Part shown: positions 38,858 through 54,838 of the stretch, piece after piece | Numbering within the stretch: the stretch's first letter is position 1 | Layout of the letters: the number at the start of each line of letters is the position of its first letter | Origin: Mycolicibacterium goodii | Lineage (GTDB): Bacteria > Actinomycetota > Actinomycetes > Mycobacteriales > Mycobacteriaceae | Direction: 5' to 3' | Length of the DNA stretch: 64,000 nucleotides | Assembly: GCF_001187505.1 (NCBI RefSeq) | Contig: NZ_CP012150.1 | Span: forward strand, 6,792,048 to 6,856,047 | Program-made: the position numbers and the translations under genes | Notes under the pieces: generated by a model | Told to the model about the DNA's origin: nothing | The model's database searches: none | What the model saw: only the letters and a program-made list of their open reading frames with translations

Positions 38858-40104
38858 GACGCGCCCAGATGATCGTGCGGGCCGATCGCGCCGCAGGCCC
38901 GCGCGGCGAGGGTCGCAGCGCCCAGCGCCCCGGCCTCGTCGGCGGTGGACACCTGCAGGTCGGGGAACCGGGAATGCTTGGCGCGCATCACCTCTGAGCT
39001 GTGCCGCCAGCCTCCGGTGACCACGACGCGGGTCGCCGGACCGACCACGTCGTCCATTGCGCGGTGCAACGCGAGCGCCTCGTCGGCGGCCTGTTCGACA
39101 ACCGCGCGCCACTGCGCACCCGGCCCGGCGCCGGGGTTCTCGGCCGCGGCGCGGTCGAGTTCGGCGAGATCGACACCGAGGCGCTCCAGGGTGCGCTGCT
39201 GCGCGAGCCCGCCCTCGGTGCCGCCGAGCAGACTCCAGTGCCCCACCTCGACGCTCGGGTCGGTGGTGATGCCCGCCGCGGCCAGACGTGCGACATCCGA
39301 ACGTGCCGGAAGGGTGTCGATGGTGCGCACCAACGCTTCTGCGGTGCCCGACGAATCCAGTTCGTGGCCGGGCCCGGTGGCGCGCGCCCCGAGCGCGGAC
39401 GCCTGATGATCGTGTCCGGCGAAGGTCAGTACGGCGTCGCACAGCAGCGGGTTCACCTCGTCGGATGTGACCGCGCCGACCGGGGCTCCCGCGGCCACCA
39501 ACGGCGCCATGAGCGATCGCGTCGCACCCGACCAGGCCAGTGCGTCGTCCCACCAGTCTCCTGCGGCGAGGTCGAACCACCCGGTCCGCCCGGCCAGCGA
39601 CAACTCCAGGGCCGGTTCACCACCCAGGCGGTGCACCACCCATCCCGCGACGTCGAAGCGTCGCACGGCGTCGCGGGCGGCGGGATCGTGCGTCAGCAGC
39701 CACCGGTGCTTGGTCAGCGACCATTGACCGCGCAACGGCTTGCCTGCGGTCCCTCCGAAGGTCTCGGGCCCGATGGTCGCGGTGAGGTCGGCCACCTCGG
39801 CACGGTCGCGGTCGTCGTGCCAGGCGATCACCGGTGTGAGCGACCGGCCCTGCGCGTCGACGAGGACGCCGGACTCCCCCATGCTCGTGACGCCGACCGC
39901 CCGAACCGAAACCCCCGCCGCCTTCGCGGCGAAGTTCAGCGCGTCGAAGGCGCTGCGGCACAAGCGCTCCGAGTCGGTCTGCGTGCCGAACGGCCCGGTG
40001 TCCCATTCCATGGGCGCACGACCGGTTCCCAGCACGGTGCCCTCGTCGTCGTAGACGACAGCCTTGCTCGACGTCGTCCCGACGTCGAGGCCTGCGAACG
40101 CCAT
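38854..40104 (-). CDS. FGGY-family carbohydrate kinase
   Basis: 416 residues from ATG 40104 (GTG 40110 possible), shorter than the usual 480-520. First-domain ATP motif AGLDVGTTSSKAVVYDDEG, then GVTSMGESGVLVDAQG and IAWHDDRD (substrate side), FAGHDHQASALGA and the second-domain TGGWRHSSEVMRAKH. FGGY enzymes phosphorylate ketoses or polyols (xylulose, ribulose, fuculose, glycerol, erythritol). It is the first gene of the minus-strand operon, divergent from the aldolase. Confidence 0.9.
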   Translation of the reverse strand: MAFAGLDVGTTSSKAVVYDDEGTVLGTGRAPMEWDTGPFGTQTDSERLCRSAFDALNFAAKAAGVSVRAVGVTSMGESGVLVDAQGRSLTPVIAWHDDRDRAEVADLTATIGPETFGGTAGKPLRGQWSLTKHRWLLTHDPAARDAVRRFDVAGWVVHRLGGEPALELSLAGRTGWFDLAAGDWWDDALAWSGATRSLMAPLVAAGAPVGAVTSDEVNPLLCDAVLTFAGHDHQASALGARATGPGHELDSSGTAEALVRTIDTLPARSDVARLAAAGITTDPSVEVGHWSLLGGTEGGLAQQRTLERLGVDLAELDRAAAENPGAGPGAQWRAVVEQAADEALALHRAMDDVVGPATRVVVTGGWRHSSEVMRAKHSRFPDLQVSTADEAGALGAATLAARACGAIGPHDHLGAS

Positions 40105-40187
40105 GTGCACCGCCGATTGCGTGGATTGGGTTTACGTGGATATGGTTGCGTCTAGTTGGAGTTGGGTCAAGTCCCCTCAGGAGGGCC

Positions 40188-41031
40188 ATGCCGCTGGTGA
40201 CCACGGCCGAGCTGATCGCACCTGCCCGCGCGGCCGGACACGGTGTCGCGGCATTCAATGTCATCACCCTCGAACACGCGCACGGCATCGTCGACGGCGC
40301 CGAACAGGCGGGCATCCCGGTGATCCTGCAGGTCAGCGAGAACACGGTGACCTTCCACGGCACGCTGGGGCCGTTGAGCGCCGCGCTGGCGGCGGTGGCC
40401 GCCGAGGCGGGTGTGCCGGTGAGCCTGCACCTCGATCACGTGGTGTCCGCCGAACTGTGGGAGCAGGCACCCGACGCGGGGTTCTCATCGGTGATGGTCG
40501 ACGGCGGCGCGCTGCCCTACGCCGAGAACGTCGCCGTGACCGCACGGGCCGCGTCGACCCTGCGCGCCAGGGGGCTGCTGGTGGAGGCCGAACTCGGTCA
40601 CGTCGGCGGCAAGAACTCCCAGGTGGTCAGTGCCCACGCCCCCGGCGTGCGCACCGACCCGGCCCAGGCCGCCGATTTCGTCGCCGCCACCGGCGTCGAC
40701 GCGCTGGCGGTCGCGGTCGGCAGCTCCCACGCCATGACCACCCAGACCGCCGATCTCGATTTGGATCTCATCGCGCGCCTGCGCGACGCGGTGGGATGCC
40801 CGCTCGTCCTGCACGGGTCCTCGGGCGTGCCCGACGAGACGCTGCGCGCCGCCGTGCAGGCGGGCATCGTCAAGGTCAACATCGGCACCGCGCTCAACAT
40901 CGCCTACTCCTCGGCCATGCGCACGGGGCCTGGCGGCCGACGACGCCGTCGACCCTCGCGGAGCGCTGCGCGCCGCGCGCTCCGCGATCGCGGACACGGT
41001 CGCCCACCTTCTCGAGGTGGTCTCTTCCTAG
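40188..41031 (+). pseudogene. Class II ketose-bisphosphate aldolase gene with a one-base frameshift near its 3' end
   Basis: From ATG 40188 (CAGGAGGG upstream) about 246 residues read as a class II fructose/tagatose-bisphosphate aldolase: GVAAFNVITLEHAHGI, zinc ligand LHLDHV, VEAELGHVGG, AVGSSHAM, LVLHGSSGVPD and GIVKVNIGTALN. After MRTG (40917-40928) the frame goes wrong. The expected C-terminus LAADDAVDPRG...AHLLEVVSS with TAG at 41029-41031 is in the +1 frame. One extra G or C in GGGGCC (40925-40930) explains it. Unshifted, translation would run on past palindrome copy 4 to about 41351. Either a real mutation or a sequencing error. Confidence 0.85.
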
Positions 41032-41032
41032 C

Positions 41033-41092
41033 GCGAGCAGACGCAAAACTGCCTGTTTTCCAACGAAATTGGGCAGTTTTGCGTCTGCTCGC
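41033..41092. repeat. Palindromic repeat family A, copy 4
   Basis: Perfect 21-bp arms (41033-41053 with 41072-41092). It is placed between the aldolase stop and the convergent binding-protein stop, starting 2 bases after TAG, with the flank TAGCGCGAGCAG identical to that of copy 1. Confidence 0.9.
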
Positions 41093-41110
41093 CAGGAGAA
41101 CTAAACAGGC

Positions 41111-42157
41111 TCAGCAGCTTGACTTGTACGCCGCGGCGCCACCTTCGCCGTCGAGGTTCTCACGCGTGATGATGGTGAACCCGGTCTGCACGTTGGGGCT
41201 GTTCTGGCCGCCTTCGAGTGCGGTGACGGCCTCGTCGACACCGAACTTGCCGATGACGCCGGGATCCTGGGCGACGAGCGCCTGGACCGTGCCCTCCCGC
41301 AGCGCCTGGATCTGGTTGGGCCCGGCGTCGAACCCGACGACGGCGACCTGATCGCTCTTGCCTGCCTGCTTGATGCCGGTCGCCGACCCCTCGGCGGTGA
41401 ACAGGTTGGCCGCGAACACGCCGACCAGATCCGGATCCCGCTGCAGCTGAGCGCCGATCAGCTGCGCCGCGGTCGCGGGGTCGTTGTGGCTGTACTGCAC
41501 ACCGACGTAGGTGAAGGCGGGGTCGGCCTTGACGGCCTCTTCGAATCCCTTGGTGCGCGCATCGGTGGTCGAGATGCCCGGGTCGAGGCCCATCACCATG
41601 ACCTTGCCGCCCTCGGGGTGCAACTGTTTGATGGCCTCGAACGCGGCGCGGCCGCCGCCCTCGTTGTCGCTCGCGATCGCCGACACCGCGTACGACGGGT
41701 CGTTGGTGGTGGTGTCGACGAGCACGACCTTGATACCCGCCGCGGCGGCCTGCTCCAGCGGCAGTTGCATGGCCTGAACGTCGGTGGGCGCGACGAGCAG
41801 CGCGTCGGGTTTGCTCGCGACGATCGAGTCGAGGATCGGCTTCTGCAGGGTCGGGTCGAACTTCTGCGGGCCCTGTGTGTTCACCGTGACACCGAGCTTG
41901 GCGGCCTCCTCCTGCGCACCGCACTGCATGGTGATGTAGAACTGATCGCCCACCACGCCCTGCAGGAACGCGATGTTGTAGTTCTTGCTGGCCTTGGGCG
42001 GCGCCGTCACCGTGGTGACGGCGGCGGCAGGCGCCTCACCCGCTGCGGCCGGGGTCTCGGACGAGTCGCCGGCCTGCGGCTTGGACGATGTGCAGGCAGC
42101 CATCGGCAGCGCGAGCGCCACCACGCCCGCCGCCAACATGAGGCGCTTAGGGTTCAC
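41111..42157 (-). CDS. Sugar ABC transporter substrate-binding lipoprotein (ribose-binding type)
   Basis: 348 residues from GTG 42157, with GGAAGG upstream. Lipoprotein signal MNPKRLMLAAGVVALALPMAAC (lipidated Cys). After a Thr/Ala/Pro linker comes a Peripla_BP_4 domain: YNIAFLQGVVGDQFYITMQCGAQEEAAKLG, DALLVAPTDVQAM, SAIASDNEGGGRAAFEAIK and VAVVGFDAGPNQIQALREG. It captures a sugar or polyol outside the membrane for the adjoining permease and ATPase; its start overlaps the permease end by 11 bases. Confidence 0.93.
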   Translation of the reverse strand: MNPKRLMLAAGVVALALPMAACTSSKPQAGDSSETPAAAGEAPAAAVTTVTAPPKASKNYNIAFLQGVVGDQFYITMQCGAQEEAAKLGVTVNTQGPQKFDPTLQKPILDSIVASKPDALLVAPTDVQAMQLPLEQAAAAGIKVVLVDTTTNDPSYAVSAIASDNEGGGRAAFEAIKQLHPEGGKVMVMGLDPGISTTDARTKGFEEAVKADPAFTYVGVQYSHNDPATAAQLIGAQLQRDPDLVGVFAANLFTAEGSATGIKQAGKSDQVAVVGFDAGPNQIQALREGTVQALVAQDPGVIGKFGVDEAVTALEGGQNSPNVQTGFTIITRENLDGEGGAAAYKSSC

Positions 42158-43268
42158 TGGCCTTCCTTCCCTTCGAACTGGATACACTGCGACTGAAGAG
42201 GTTTCGGGACCGGGCGCTGCGCATCGCGGCGGCGCGTCGGGACTGGTCGACGTAGACGGCCGCGATCAGCACCGAGCCGACGGCCACGCCCTGCCAGTAG
42301 GGCTGCACCCCGATGATCACGAATCCGGATTGCAGCACCGCGGGGATGAACAGGCCCACAACGGTTCCGAAGATCGTGCCCTCACCGCCGAAGATCGACG
42401 TGCCGCCGATGACGACGGCCGCGATGACGTTGAGATTGGTCAGCGACTGCCCCGCGATGGTGGTGGTGCCGAACTGCGCCAGCGACAGCAACGCGCCGAT
42501 ACCGGCCAGGGTGCCTGCGAGTGCGTACACCGCGATCAGGTGCCGCGTGACCTTGATGCCGGTACGACGCGCCGCCTCCGCGTTGGAACCGATGGCGTAC
42601 GTGTAGCGCCCGAACCGGGTCTTGTGCAGCAGGATCCCCCCGACGATCAGGATGATCAGCGCCACGAACGGCAGGCCTGGGATGCCGAGCACCTTGGTGT
42701 AGGCACTGAAGTCGGTCAGTTCGGCAGGCACCGAGCGGATGTCGATGCCGCCGGTGATGACCTGCGCCAAACCGAGTGCGACGGAGAGGGTTCCGAGCGT
42801 GACGATGAGCGCGGGCACCCGCGCCTTGGCCACCAGCACACCGTTGAGCGCGCCCCACGCCATGCCGCTGAGCACTGCGGCGACCAGACCGGCCGCGGCC
42901 ACGCCCGGTCCGTTGCCGCCCATCGCGGCCATCACCTTGGCGGCCACCACCGATGAGAACACCAGCACCGATCCCACCGACAGGTCGATGCCCGCGGTGA
43001 TGATCACGAACGTCATGCCGACGCCGAGCACGGCCCACACCGCGACGTTCTGGGAGATCAGCGAGAAGTTCCCGCCGGACAGGAAGCGGTCCCCGTCCAG
43101 CACGCTGAAGAACACACAGATCACCACCAGGACGCCGAGGATCCAGAACGCCTGCAATCCGAGAATGCGCCGCAGCGGGGAGATCTCGGGCTCGCCGGGG
43201 TCGCCGGTGCTGTTGCCTTTGCCGTTCGACACCGGCACGGCACTCGTGTCCGAACTCGTCATGCTCAT
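42147..43268 (-). CDS. Sugar ABC transporter permease (RbsC type)
   Basis: 373 residues from ATG 43268. About ten membrane helices. Family signature TAGIDLSVGSVLVFSSVVAAKVMA, the GxLNGxLVAKARVPALIVTLGT segment, and GGTSIFGGEGTIFGTVVG in the cytoplasmic coupling region. It forms the membrane channel of a ribose-type importer. The start overlaps the ATPase stop (ATGA). Confidence 0.93.
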   Translation of the reverse strand: MSMTSSDTSAVPVSNGKGNSTGDPGEPEISPLRRILGLQAFWILGVLVVICVFFSVLDGDRFLSGGNFSLISQNVAVWAVLGVGMTFVIITAGIDLSVGSVLVFSSVVAAKVMAAMGGNGPGVAAAGLVAAVLSGMAWGALNGVLVAKARVPALIVTLGTLSVALGLAQVITGGIDIRSVPAELTDFSAYTKVLGIPGLPFVALIILIVGGILLHKTRFGRYTYAIGSNAEAARRTGIKVTRHLIAVYALAGTLAGIGALLSLAQFGTTTIAGQSLTNLNVIAAVVIGGTSIFGGEGTIFGTVVGLFIPAVLQSGFVIIGVQPYWQGVAVGSVLIAAVYVDQSRRAAAMRSARSRNLFSRSVSSSKGRKASEP

Positions 43269-44023
43269 GCCGCCCGCCCATCGAGTGCACCGGTCATCGC
43301 GCCCACCAAGGTCTCCACGCTGGTGTCGTGCCCGGGATAGGTGGCAACCCGCCGCCCCAGGCGCAGCACCTGGATGCGGTCGCACACCTCGAGCACGTGC
43401 GGCATCGAGTGGCTGATGAAGATCACGGCAATTCCCTTGTCGCGGACGCGTTTCACGGTCTCCAGCACGTTTTTCGTCTGCACCACGCCCAGCGCGGCGG
43501 TCGGCTCGTCGAGGATCACCACCTTGTCGGCCCACGCGATGGCACGGGCGATCGCGATGCTCTGCCGCTGACCGCCCGACATTGCCCCGACGGGTGCGTT
43601 CAGCGACCGCACCGTGGCGCCGAGTTCGGCGAACGACGCCGCGGCCTGCTTGCGCATCGCCTTCTCGTCCATGAACCCGAAGCGGCCCAGTATCCCCGGG
43701 CGCGGGATCTCGCGGCCCAGGAACACGTTCTGCACCGGGTTGAGGTGCGGTGCGAGCGCCAGGTCCTGGTAGACGACCTCGATGCCCAGTTCGTTGGCGT
43801 CGCGCGGGCTGGACAACTGCACCGGCTTGCCCTCGAACAGGATCTCGCCCGCATCGAGCTCAAGGCTGCCCGAAAGCGCCTTGATGAGCGTGGATTTGCC
43901 CGCGCCGTTGTCCCCGATCAGGCCGACGACCTCGCCTGCCTCGATGTCGAAGTCCGCCCCGTCGAGGGCGCGAACATGGCCGAAACTGCGGGAGATCCCG
44001 CGGGCTTCGAGCAGTGCGGTCAT
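43265..44023 (-). CDS. Sugar ABC transporter ATP-binding protein (single-domain)
   Basis: 252 residues from ATG 44023 with a strong AGGAGG. Walker A GDNGAGKST (about residues 37-45), signature MSGGQRQSIAIARAI, Walker B KVVILDEPTAALG and H-loop VIFISHS. One nucleotide-binding domain only, as in FrcA-type importers, in contrast to the double-domain RbsA; it presumably acts as a homodimer with the permease. Confidence 0.94.
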   Translation of the reverse strand: MTALLEARGISRSFGHVRALDGADFDIEAGEVVGLIGDNGAGKSTLIKALSGSLELDAGEILFEGKPVQLSSPRDANELGIEVVYQDLALAPHLNPVQNVFLGREIPRPGILGRFGFMDEKAMRKQAAASFAELGATVRSLNAPVGAMSGGQRQSIAIARAIAWADKVVILDEPTAALGVVQTKNVLETVKRVRDKGIAVIFISHSMPHVLEVCDRIQVLRLGRRVATYPGHDTSVETLVGAMTGALDGRAA

Positions 44024-44033
44024 GCATCGCCTC

Positions 44034-45050
44034 CTATCGTCCGCCGGCCTGCCGGGCCGGCCACGTGGTGCCGGCGCGGCAGACCAGCAGGCGGGCCTCT
44101 CCGTCCACCTGCCAGTCGCCGGTCGCGGCCGGCACCACAAGCGTGTTTCCCGCGGCCACCTGCAGCGCCGAGTCCGCGCCGCGCAGCACTCCGCGGCCAC
44201 TCAGCACGACGGCCACCGCGAACCCGGCGGGTACGCGTCCGCCCGCGGTCAGGATCTCCATCCGGAAGTACGGGTCGGCGGCAGGCGGCAGCACCGCGAA
44301 CAGCCCGGTCCCGTCGGCGTGCCGCAGCACCGTCGAAGGATCGGCGAGCGCACCCGTATCCAGCGCCCCCAACGCCACGTCGCGGTCGAGTCCGAGGAAG
44401 ACCTCGTCGTCGGAGGCGGTGGTGTTGGTGCGCTCCAACAGGATCGACTGGTCGGTGGGTTCCTGGGCCTCGACGACGAGCGCGCCGGCGCCGATCGCGT
44501 GGGCCGTGCCGCCGGGCACCAGCACACCGTCGCCGGGCCGCACCTCGATCCGGTTCATCAGCGCGAGCATGGCCGCGCTGTCCTGGGCGTCGACGAGCGC
44601 GCGGATGTGCGCCGGATCGACGTCCTCGCGCCAGCCGACCCACACCGCGGCGTCACCGCGGGTCTGCAGCACGTACCAGGCTTCGGTCTTGCCGTACACG
44701 CAGTCGAGGTGGCGCACGGCGTAGTCGCGGGTGGGGTGCACGTGCACGGGCAGGCGTTGTCCGGCGTCGATCAGCTTGACCAGAACCCCGGTATCGCCGT
44801 CGAAACCGTCGGACCGCCCCAGCCACGCGACCGGGTCGGCGCGCACGGCATCACGCAGCAGCGTCCCGTCGGCCAGTGCCGCGGGCCCGCGGTCGGGTTC
44901 GCCGAACCGCCCGACGGTCGCACCGACCCATTCCTCGGGGCAGCGCTCCCCCACCGGCGGCAGCCCGCGCCACGAGGCCAGTGCCGGACCGCCGGCATAC
45001 CAGTGCTCGACGATGTTGGGCGGCAACAGTTGTGGGCGTACCTGGGTCAC
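44034..45050 (-). CDS. manA: Class I mannose-6-phosphate isomerase-like protein
   Basis: 338 residues from GTG 45050. Type I phosphomannose isomerase cupin: PEEWVGAT, zinc-ligand segment LPVHVHPTRDYA (the canonical QVHP is VHVHP here), TEAWYVLQT and the second part DGVLVPGGTAHAIGAGALVVEAQEPTDQSILLER. It interconverts mannose-6-P and fructose-6-P, or a related aldose/ketose phosphate. It is embedded between the truncated dehydrogenase (GTGA overlap) and the ABC importer, so the substrate is likely a phosphate from the imported sugar. Confidence 0.87.
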   Translation of the reverse strand: MTQVRPQLLPPNIVEHWYAGGPALASWRGLPPVGERCPEEWVGATVGRFGEPDRGPAALADGTLLRDAVRADPVAWLGRSDGFDGDTGVLVKLIDAGQRLPVHVHPTRDYAVRHLDCVYGKTEAWYVLQTRGDAAVWVGWREDVDPAHIRALVDAQDSAAMLALMNRIEVRPGDGVLVPGGTAHAIGAGALVVEAQEPTDQSILLERTNTTASDDEVFLGLDRDVALGALDTGALADPSTVLRHADGTGLFAVLPPAADPYFRMEILTAGGRVPAGFAVAVVLSGRGVLRGADSALQVAAGNTLVVPAATGDWQVDGEARLLVCRAGTTWPARQAGGR

Positions 45051-45496
45051 GGAGCGATCACTACCTTGTGCACGGTCGGGTCGTTGCGTAACGCGTCGAG
45101 CGCCCGGCCGTAGTCGTCGAGCGCGAAGCGGTGCGTGATGATGCCGTCGGTGCGGACCCGGCCACCGCGCAGCGCGTCGATCGCGGCGCCGAACGACGTC
45201 ATCTCGGCGAACGAACCCCTGATGGTGATCTCGCGGCGGAACACATCGAACGGATGGAACCGCACGATGTCGTCCTCCCGCGTCACGCCCTCGCCCACCG
45301 CGTCGACGACGCCGACGAGTTCATGACCGGGAATCAACGGGAACACCGCGCCGAACTCGCCGTCGTGGATGTGCAGGTCGGTGCCGCACACGCCCACCTG
45401 GGCGACCTTGACGCGCACCTGGCCCGGGCCTGGCTGCGGTGTCGGGACGTCGGTGACCGACCATGTCTTGGGGGCCTCGTAGAGCACGGCCTTCAT
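45047..45496 (-). pseudogene. Zinc-dependent alcohol/polyol dehydrogenase with its central part deleted
   Basis: 149 residues, versus ~340 for the family. Residues 1-75 are the normal N-terminus (MKAVLYEAPKTWSVTDVPTP, GVCGTDLHIHDGEFG with the zinc Cys, PLIPGHELVGVVDAVGEGV). Directly after that comes the C-terminal part (FHPFDVFRREITIRGSFAEM...LITHRF-like ITHRFALDDYGRALDAL). The structural zinc lobe and the whole NAD-binding domain are missing, an in-frame loss of roughly 190 residues joined near 45276-45285. Reading frame, start and coupling to manA remain. It was probably a polyol (sorbitol/xylitol-type) dehydrogenase and is unlikely to be active. Confidence 0.82.
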
Positions 45497-45576
45497 GTCG
45501 TGACGCCGTCCCTTTCCTGTGCGAATTGTTACCCGGATCACGCCTAAGCCGCGACAGTACGCCACTTGGGCGCCTA

Positions 45577-45590
45577 TGTCATCGGTGTCA
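45577..45590. promoter_or_regulatory. LacI-type operator, site 1
   Basis: TGTCATCGGTGTCA, a near palindrome around CRYCGGTG, is the reverse complement of site 2 apart from one base. It lies between the divergent dehydrogenase/ABC operon (start 45496) and the lacI gene, so it can control both. Confidence 0.6.
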
Positions 45591-45610
45591 TAAAAAATGG
45601 TGCGAAACTC

Positions 45611-45624
45611 TGACACCGGTGACA
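45611..45624. promoter_or_regulatory. LacI-type operator, site 2
   Basis: TGACACCGGTGACA with the inner palindrome CACCGGTG, centred 34 bp from site 1. Two sites facing each other across an AT-rich stretch (TAAAAAATGG) resemble paired operators over a promoter. Confidence 0.6.
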
Positions 45625-45656
45625 TACTTGCGCCCGGATGCGGGGAGGTGAGGGCG

Positions 45657-46706
45657 ATGGCGACCATGCGCGACGTGGCAAAGCGTGCGGGGGTCAGTGC
45701 GAAAACCGTGTCCCGCGTGGTGAATAACGACCGCTACGTCTCCGACGACGTCCGCAGCCGCGTCGAGCAGGCCATCGAGGAACTCAAATACGTCCCCAAC
45801 ATGCTCGCGGTGTCATTCCGCACCGGCCGTGACGCCGCCATCGGAATCGCGGTGCCAGGTGTGGCCGACCCGTTCTTCGCGGGCATCATCGGCGCGGTCG
45901 AGCGCGAGGCCAGCGCCCGCGGTGTGGCGGTGATCGTGACCAGCGTCGGCTGGGAACCCTCACATGAGCAGCGGTCCATCGAGGCCGTGCTGCACCGCAA
46001 GGTGGCGGGCATGATCATCTGCCCCGTCGGCCCGGACATGTCGTTCCTGCGGCAGTGGCAGGCCACCACCCCGCTGGTGTTCGTCGACCGGATGCCCGGG
46101 CACCTGGTGGCCGACGCGGTCGTCCAGGACGACGTCGGCGGCGGGTACGACGCTGTGACACACCTGATTTCGCACGGACACCAACGCATCGCGTTCCTCG
46201 GCGACGACGTCGTCACCGCGCACCTGCGGTTGCAGGGCTGTCGCGGGGCCCTGGCCGACGCGGACCTTGACCACGACGAGCGTCTGGTCCACCTCGGCGA
46301 CGTCGACACCGACGCCGTCACCGCCGCGCTGCGGCGCATCCTCGCCGAACCCGATCCACCCACCGCGGTGTTCTCGTCGAACGCGCGGTGTACGGTTTCC
46401 GTCGTGTCGGCGCTACAGACGTTGCGGCGCAACGACATTGCGGTGGTCGGCTTCGGCGACTTCCCCACCGCGGCCGCGCTGCGGCCGCCGATCACCGTGA
46501 TCGACCAGGACGGCGAGGAGATGGGACGCTTCGCCGCCGAACGTCTGTTCGCGCGTCTGGACGACCCGGGACGTCGACTGCGCAGACGCACCGTGCTCCC
46601 GGTATCGCTCGTGACCCGCTCGTCATGCGCGATGCCCGGTGAAAGAGCCCGCCCCGGGCACGGGTCCCCCGTGCCCGACCGCTCGCCGAATGTGAGCGCT
46701 AGGTAA
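45657..46706 (+). CDS. LacI-family transcriptional regulator
   Basis: 349 residues from ATG 45657 with GGGGAGG upstream. N-terminal LacI HTH and hinge (MATMRDVAKRAGVSAKTVSRVVNNDRYVSDDVRSRV) followed by a periplasmic-binding-like effector domain (IGIAVPGVADPFFAGIIGAVE, then FSSNARCTVSVVSALQ and VVGFGDFPTAAALRPPITVIDQD). It is divergent from the sugar ABC operon with two operator-like sites between, so it is the probable local repressor. The C-terminal 30 residues are Pro/Arg rich and extend past the fold. Confidence 0.94.
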   Translation: MATMRDVAKRAGVSAKTVSRVVNNDRYVSDDVRSRVEQAIEELKYVPNMLAVSFRTGRDAAIGIAVPGVADPFFAGIIGAVEREASARGVAVIVTSVGWEPSHEQRSIEAVLHRKVAGMIICPVGPDMSFLRQWQATTPLVFVDRMPGHLVADAVVQDDVGGGYDAVTHLISHGHQRIAFLGDDVVTAHLRLQGCRGALADADLDHDERLVHLGDVDTDAVTAALRRILAEPDPPTAVFSSNARCTVSVVSALQTLRRNDIAVVGFGDFPTAAALRPPITVIDQDGEEMGRFAAERLFARLDDPGRRLRRRTVLPVSLVTRSSCAMPGERARPGHGSPVPDRSPNVSAR

Positions 46707-46717
46707 TCACATTCGGC
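46685..46717. repeat. 11-bp inverted repeat spanning the lacI stop codon
   Basis: GCCGAATGTGA at 46685-46695 and TCACATTCGGC at 46707-46717 are perfect complements with an 11-base spacer holding the lacI stop (46704-46706). It lies just before the rho-independent terminator at 46722-46764. Confidence 0.7.
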
Positions 46718-46721
46718 ACAC

Positions 46722-46764
46722 GAAAAAGCCCCCGGGGGCGGTTACGCACCCCGGGGGCTTTTTC
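46722..46764. terminator. Bidirectional intrinsic terminator between lacI and rpoC
   Basis: A perfect 16-bp stem (46722-46737 with 46749-46764) flanked by A5 and T5 tracts on the two sides, which serves both the plus-strand lacI and the minus-strand rpoB-rpoC transcripts. Confidence 0.95.
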
Positions 46765-46771
46765 CTACTGC

Positions 46772-50761
<3,990 letters not shown>

Positions 50762-50788
50762 CTACTGAGGCGGTCTTCGGACGAGGCG

Positions 50789-54313
<3,525 letters not shown>

Positions 54314-54422
54314 CTATTCGGATGCGGCACTGCGCCGGATCTTCGTCGCGATTCTGCGTCGGTTCGGCTGGCTTGGGCCTGTCCAGAACCCCGGACGCAA
54401 CGACACAGACCAGGTACTGAGC

Positions 54423-54452
54423 AAACTACTCAGGCTAGGACCACGGTGTCAG
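54423..54452 (-). promoter_or_regulatory. Candidate proximal rpoB promoter
   Basis: On the minus strand -35 CTGACA (54447-54452), 18-bp spacer, -10 TAGTTT (54423-54428). The transcript would begin about 110 nt before the rpoB start. Confidence 0.45.
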
Positions 54453-54599
54453 GTACAGGTGAGGTGGGCAGGGTGCAGCCAGCGCAACGTCCAACGATAG
54501 CGCAGAACGGCGCATTCCTCAACCAAACCCCTCGGGCGCATGAGATGGGTCACCCGGCGCTGGCTGGCGTCCTCAACCCTTTCGAACATGCTGCCCAAC

Positions 54600-54628
54600 A
54601 GATTGGCCCGTTCGGGGCCGTCCGTCAA
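54600..54628 (-). promoter_or_regulatory. Candidate distal rpoB promoter
   Basis: On the minus strand -35 TTGACG (54623-54628), 17-bp spacer, -10 CAATCT (54600-54605). Two rpoB promoters with different behaviour under rifampicin have been reported in mycobacteria; this pair may be the upstream one. Confidence 0.45.
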
Positions 54629-54838
54629 GAGCGAACACGCTGTTTGGTGGGCGGAATTGCACCGGGGACCCGATCCGGCCCGAACGGGTCGCCGAATTCT
54701 GCACGAGGGTCGCGATCCGGGCCGCCGAACGACCCCCATGCAGAAATCGGCAAGGGCTCACCGCCTCATCCACGACGTCTGACGCCGCATACCGGCGAAA
54801 CACGTTGTGCACCTGAAGAATCGGACGCCCCGGCGGGC

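Noticed and set aside
40926..41351. Extension of the aldolase to 41351 as a longer natural protein
   Set aside because: Downstream residues run through the palindromic repeat and antisense to the binding-protein gene; the +1 frame gives the proper C-terminus.
54480..54838. Small open frames between mkl and rpoB
   Set aside because: No ribosome binding sites, no codon bias and no recognisable protein; treated as leader/promoter DNA.
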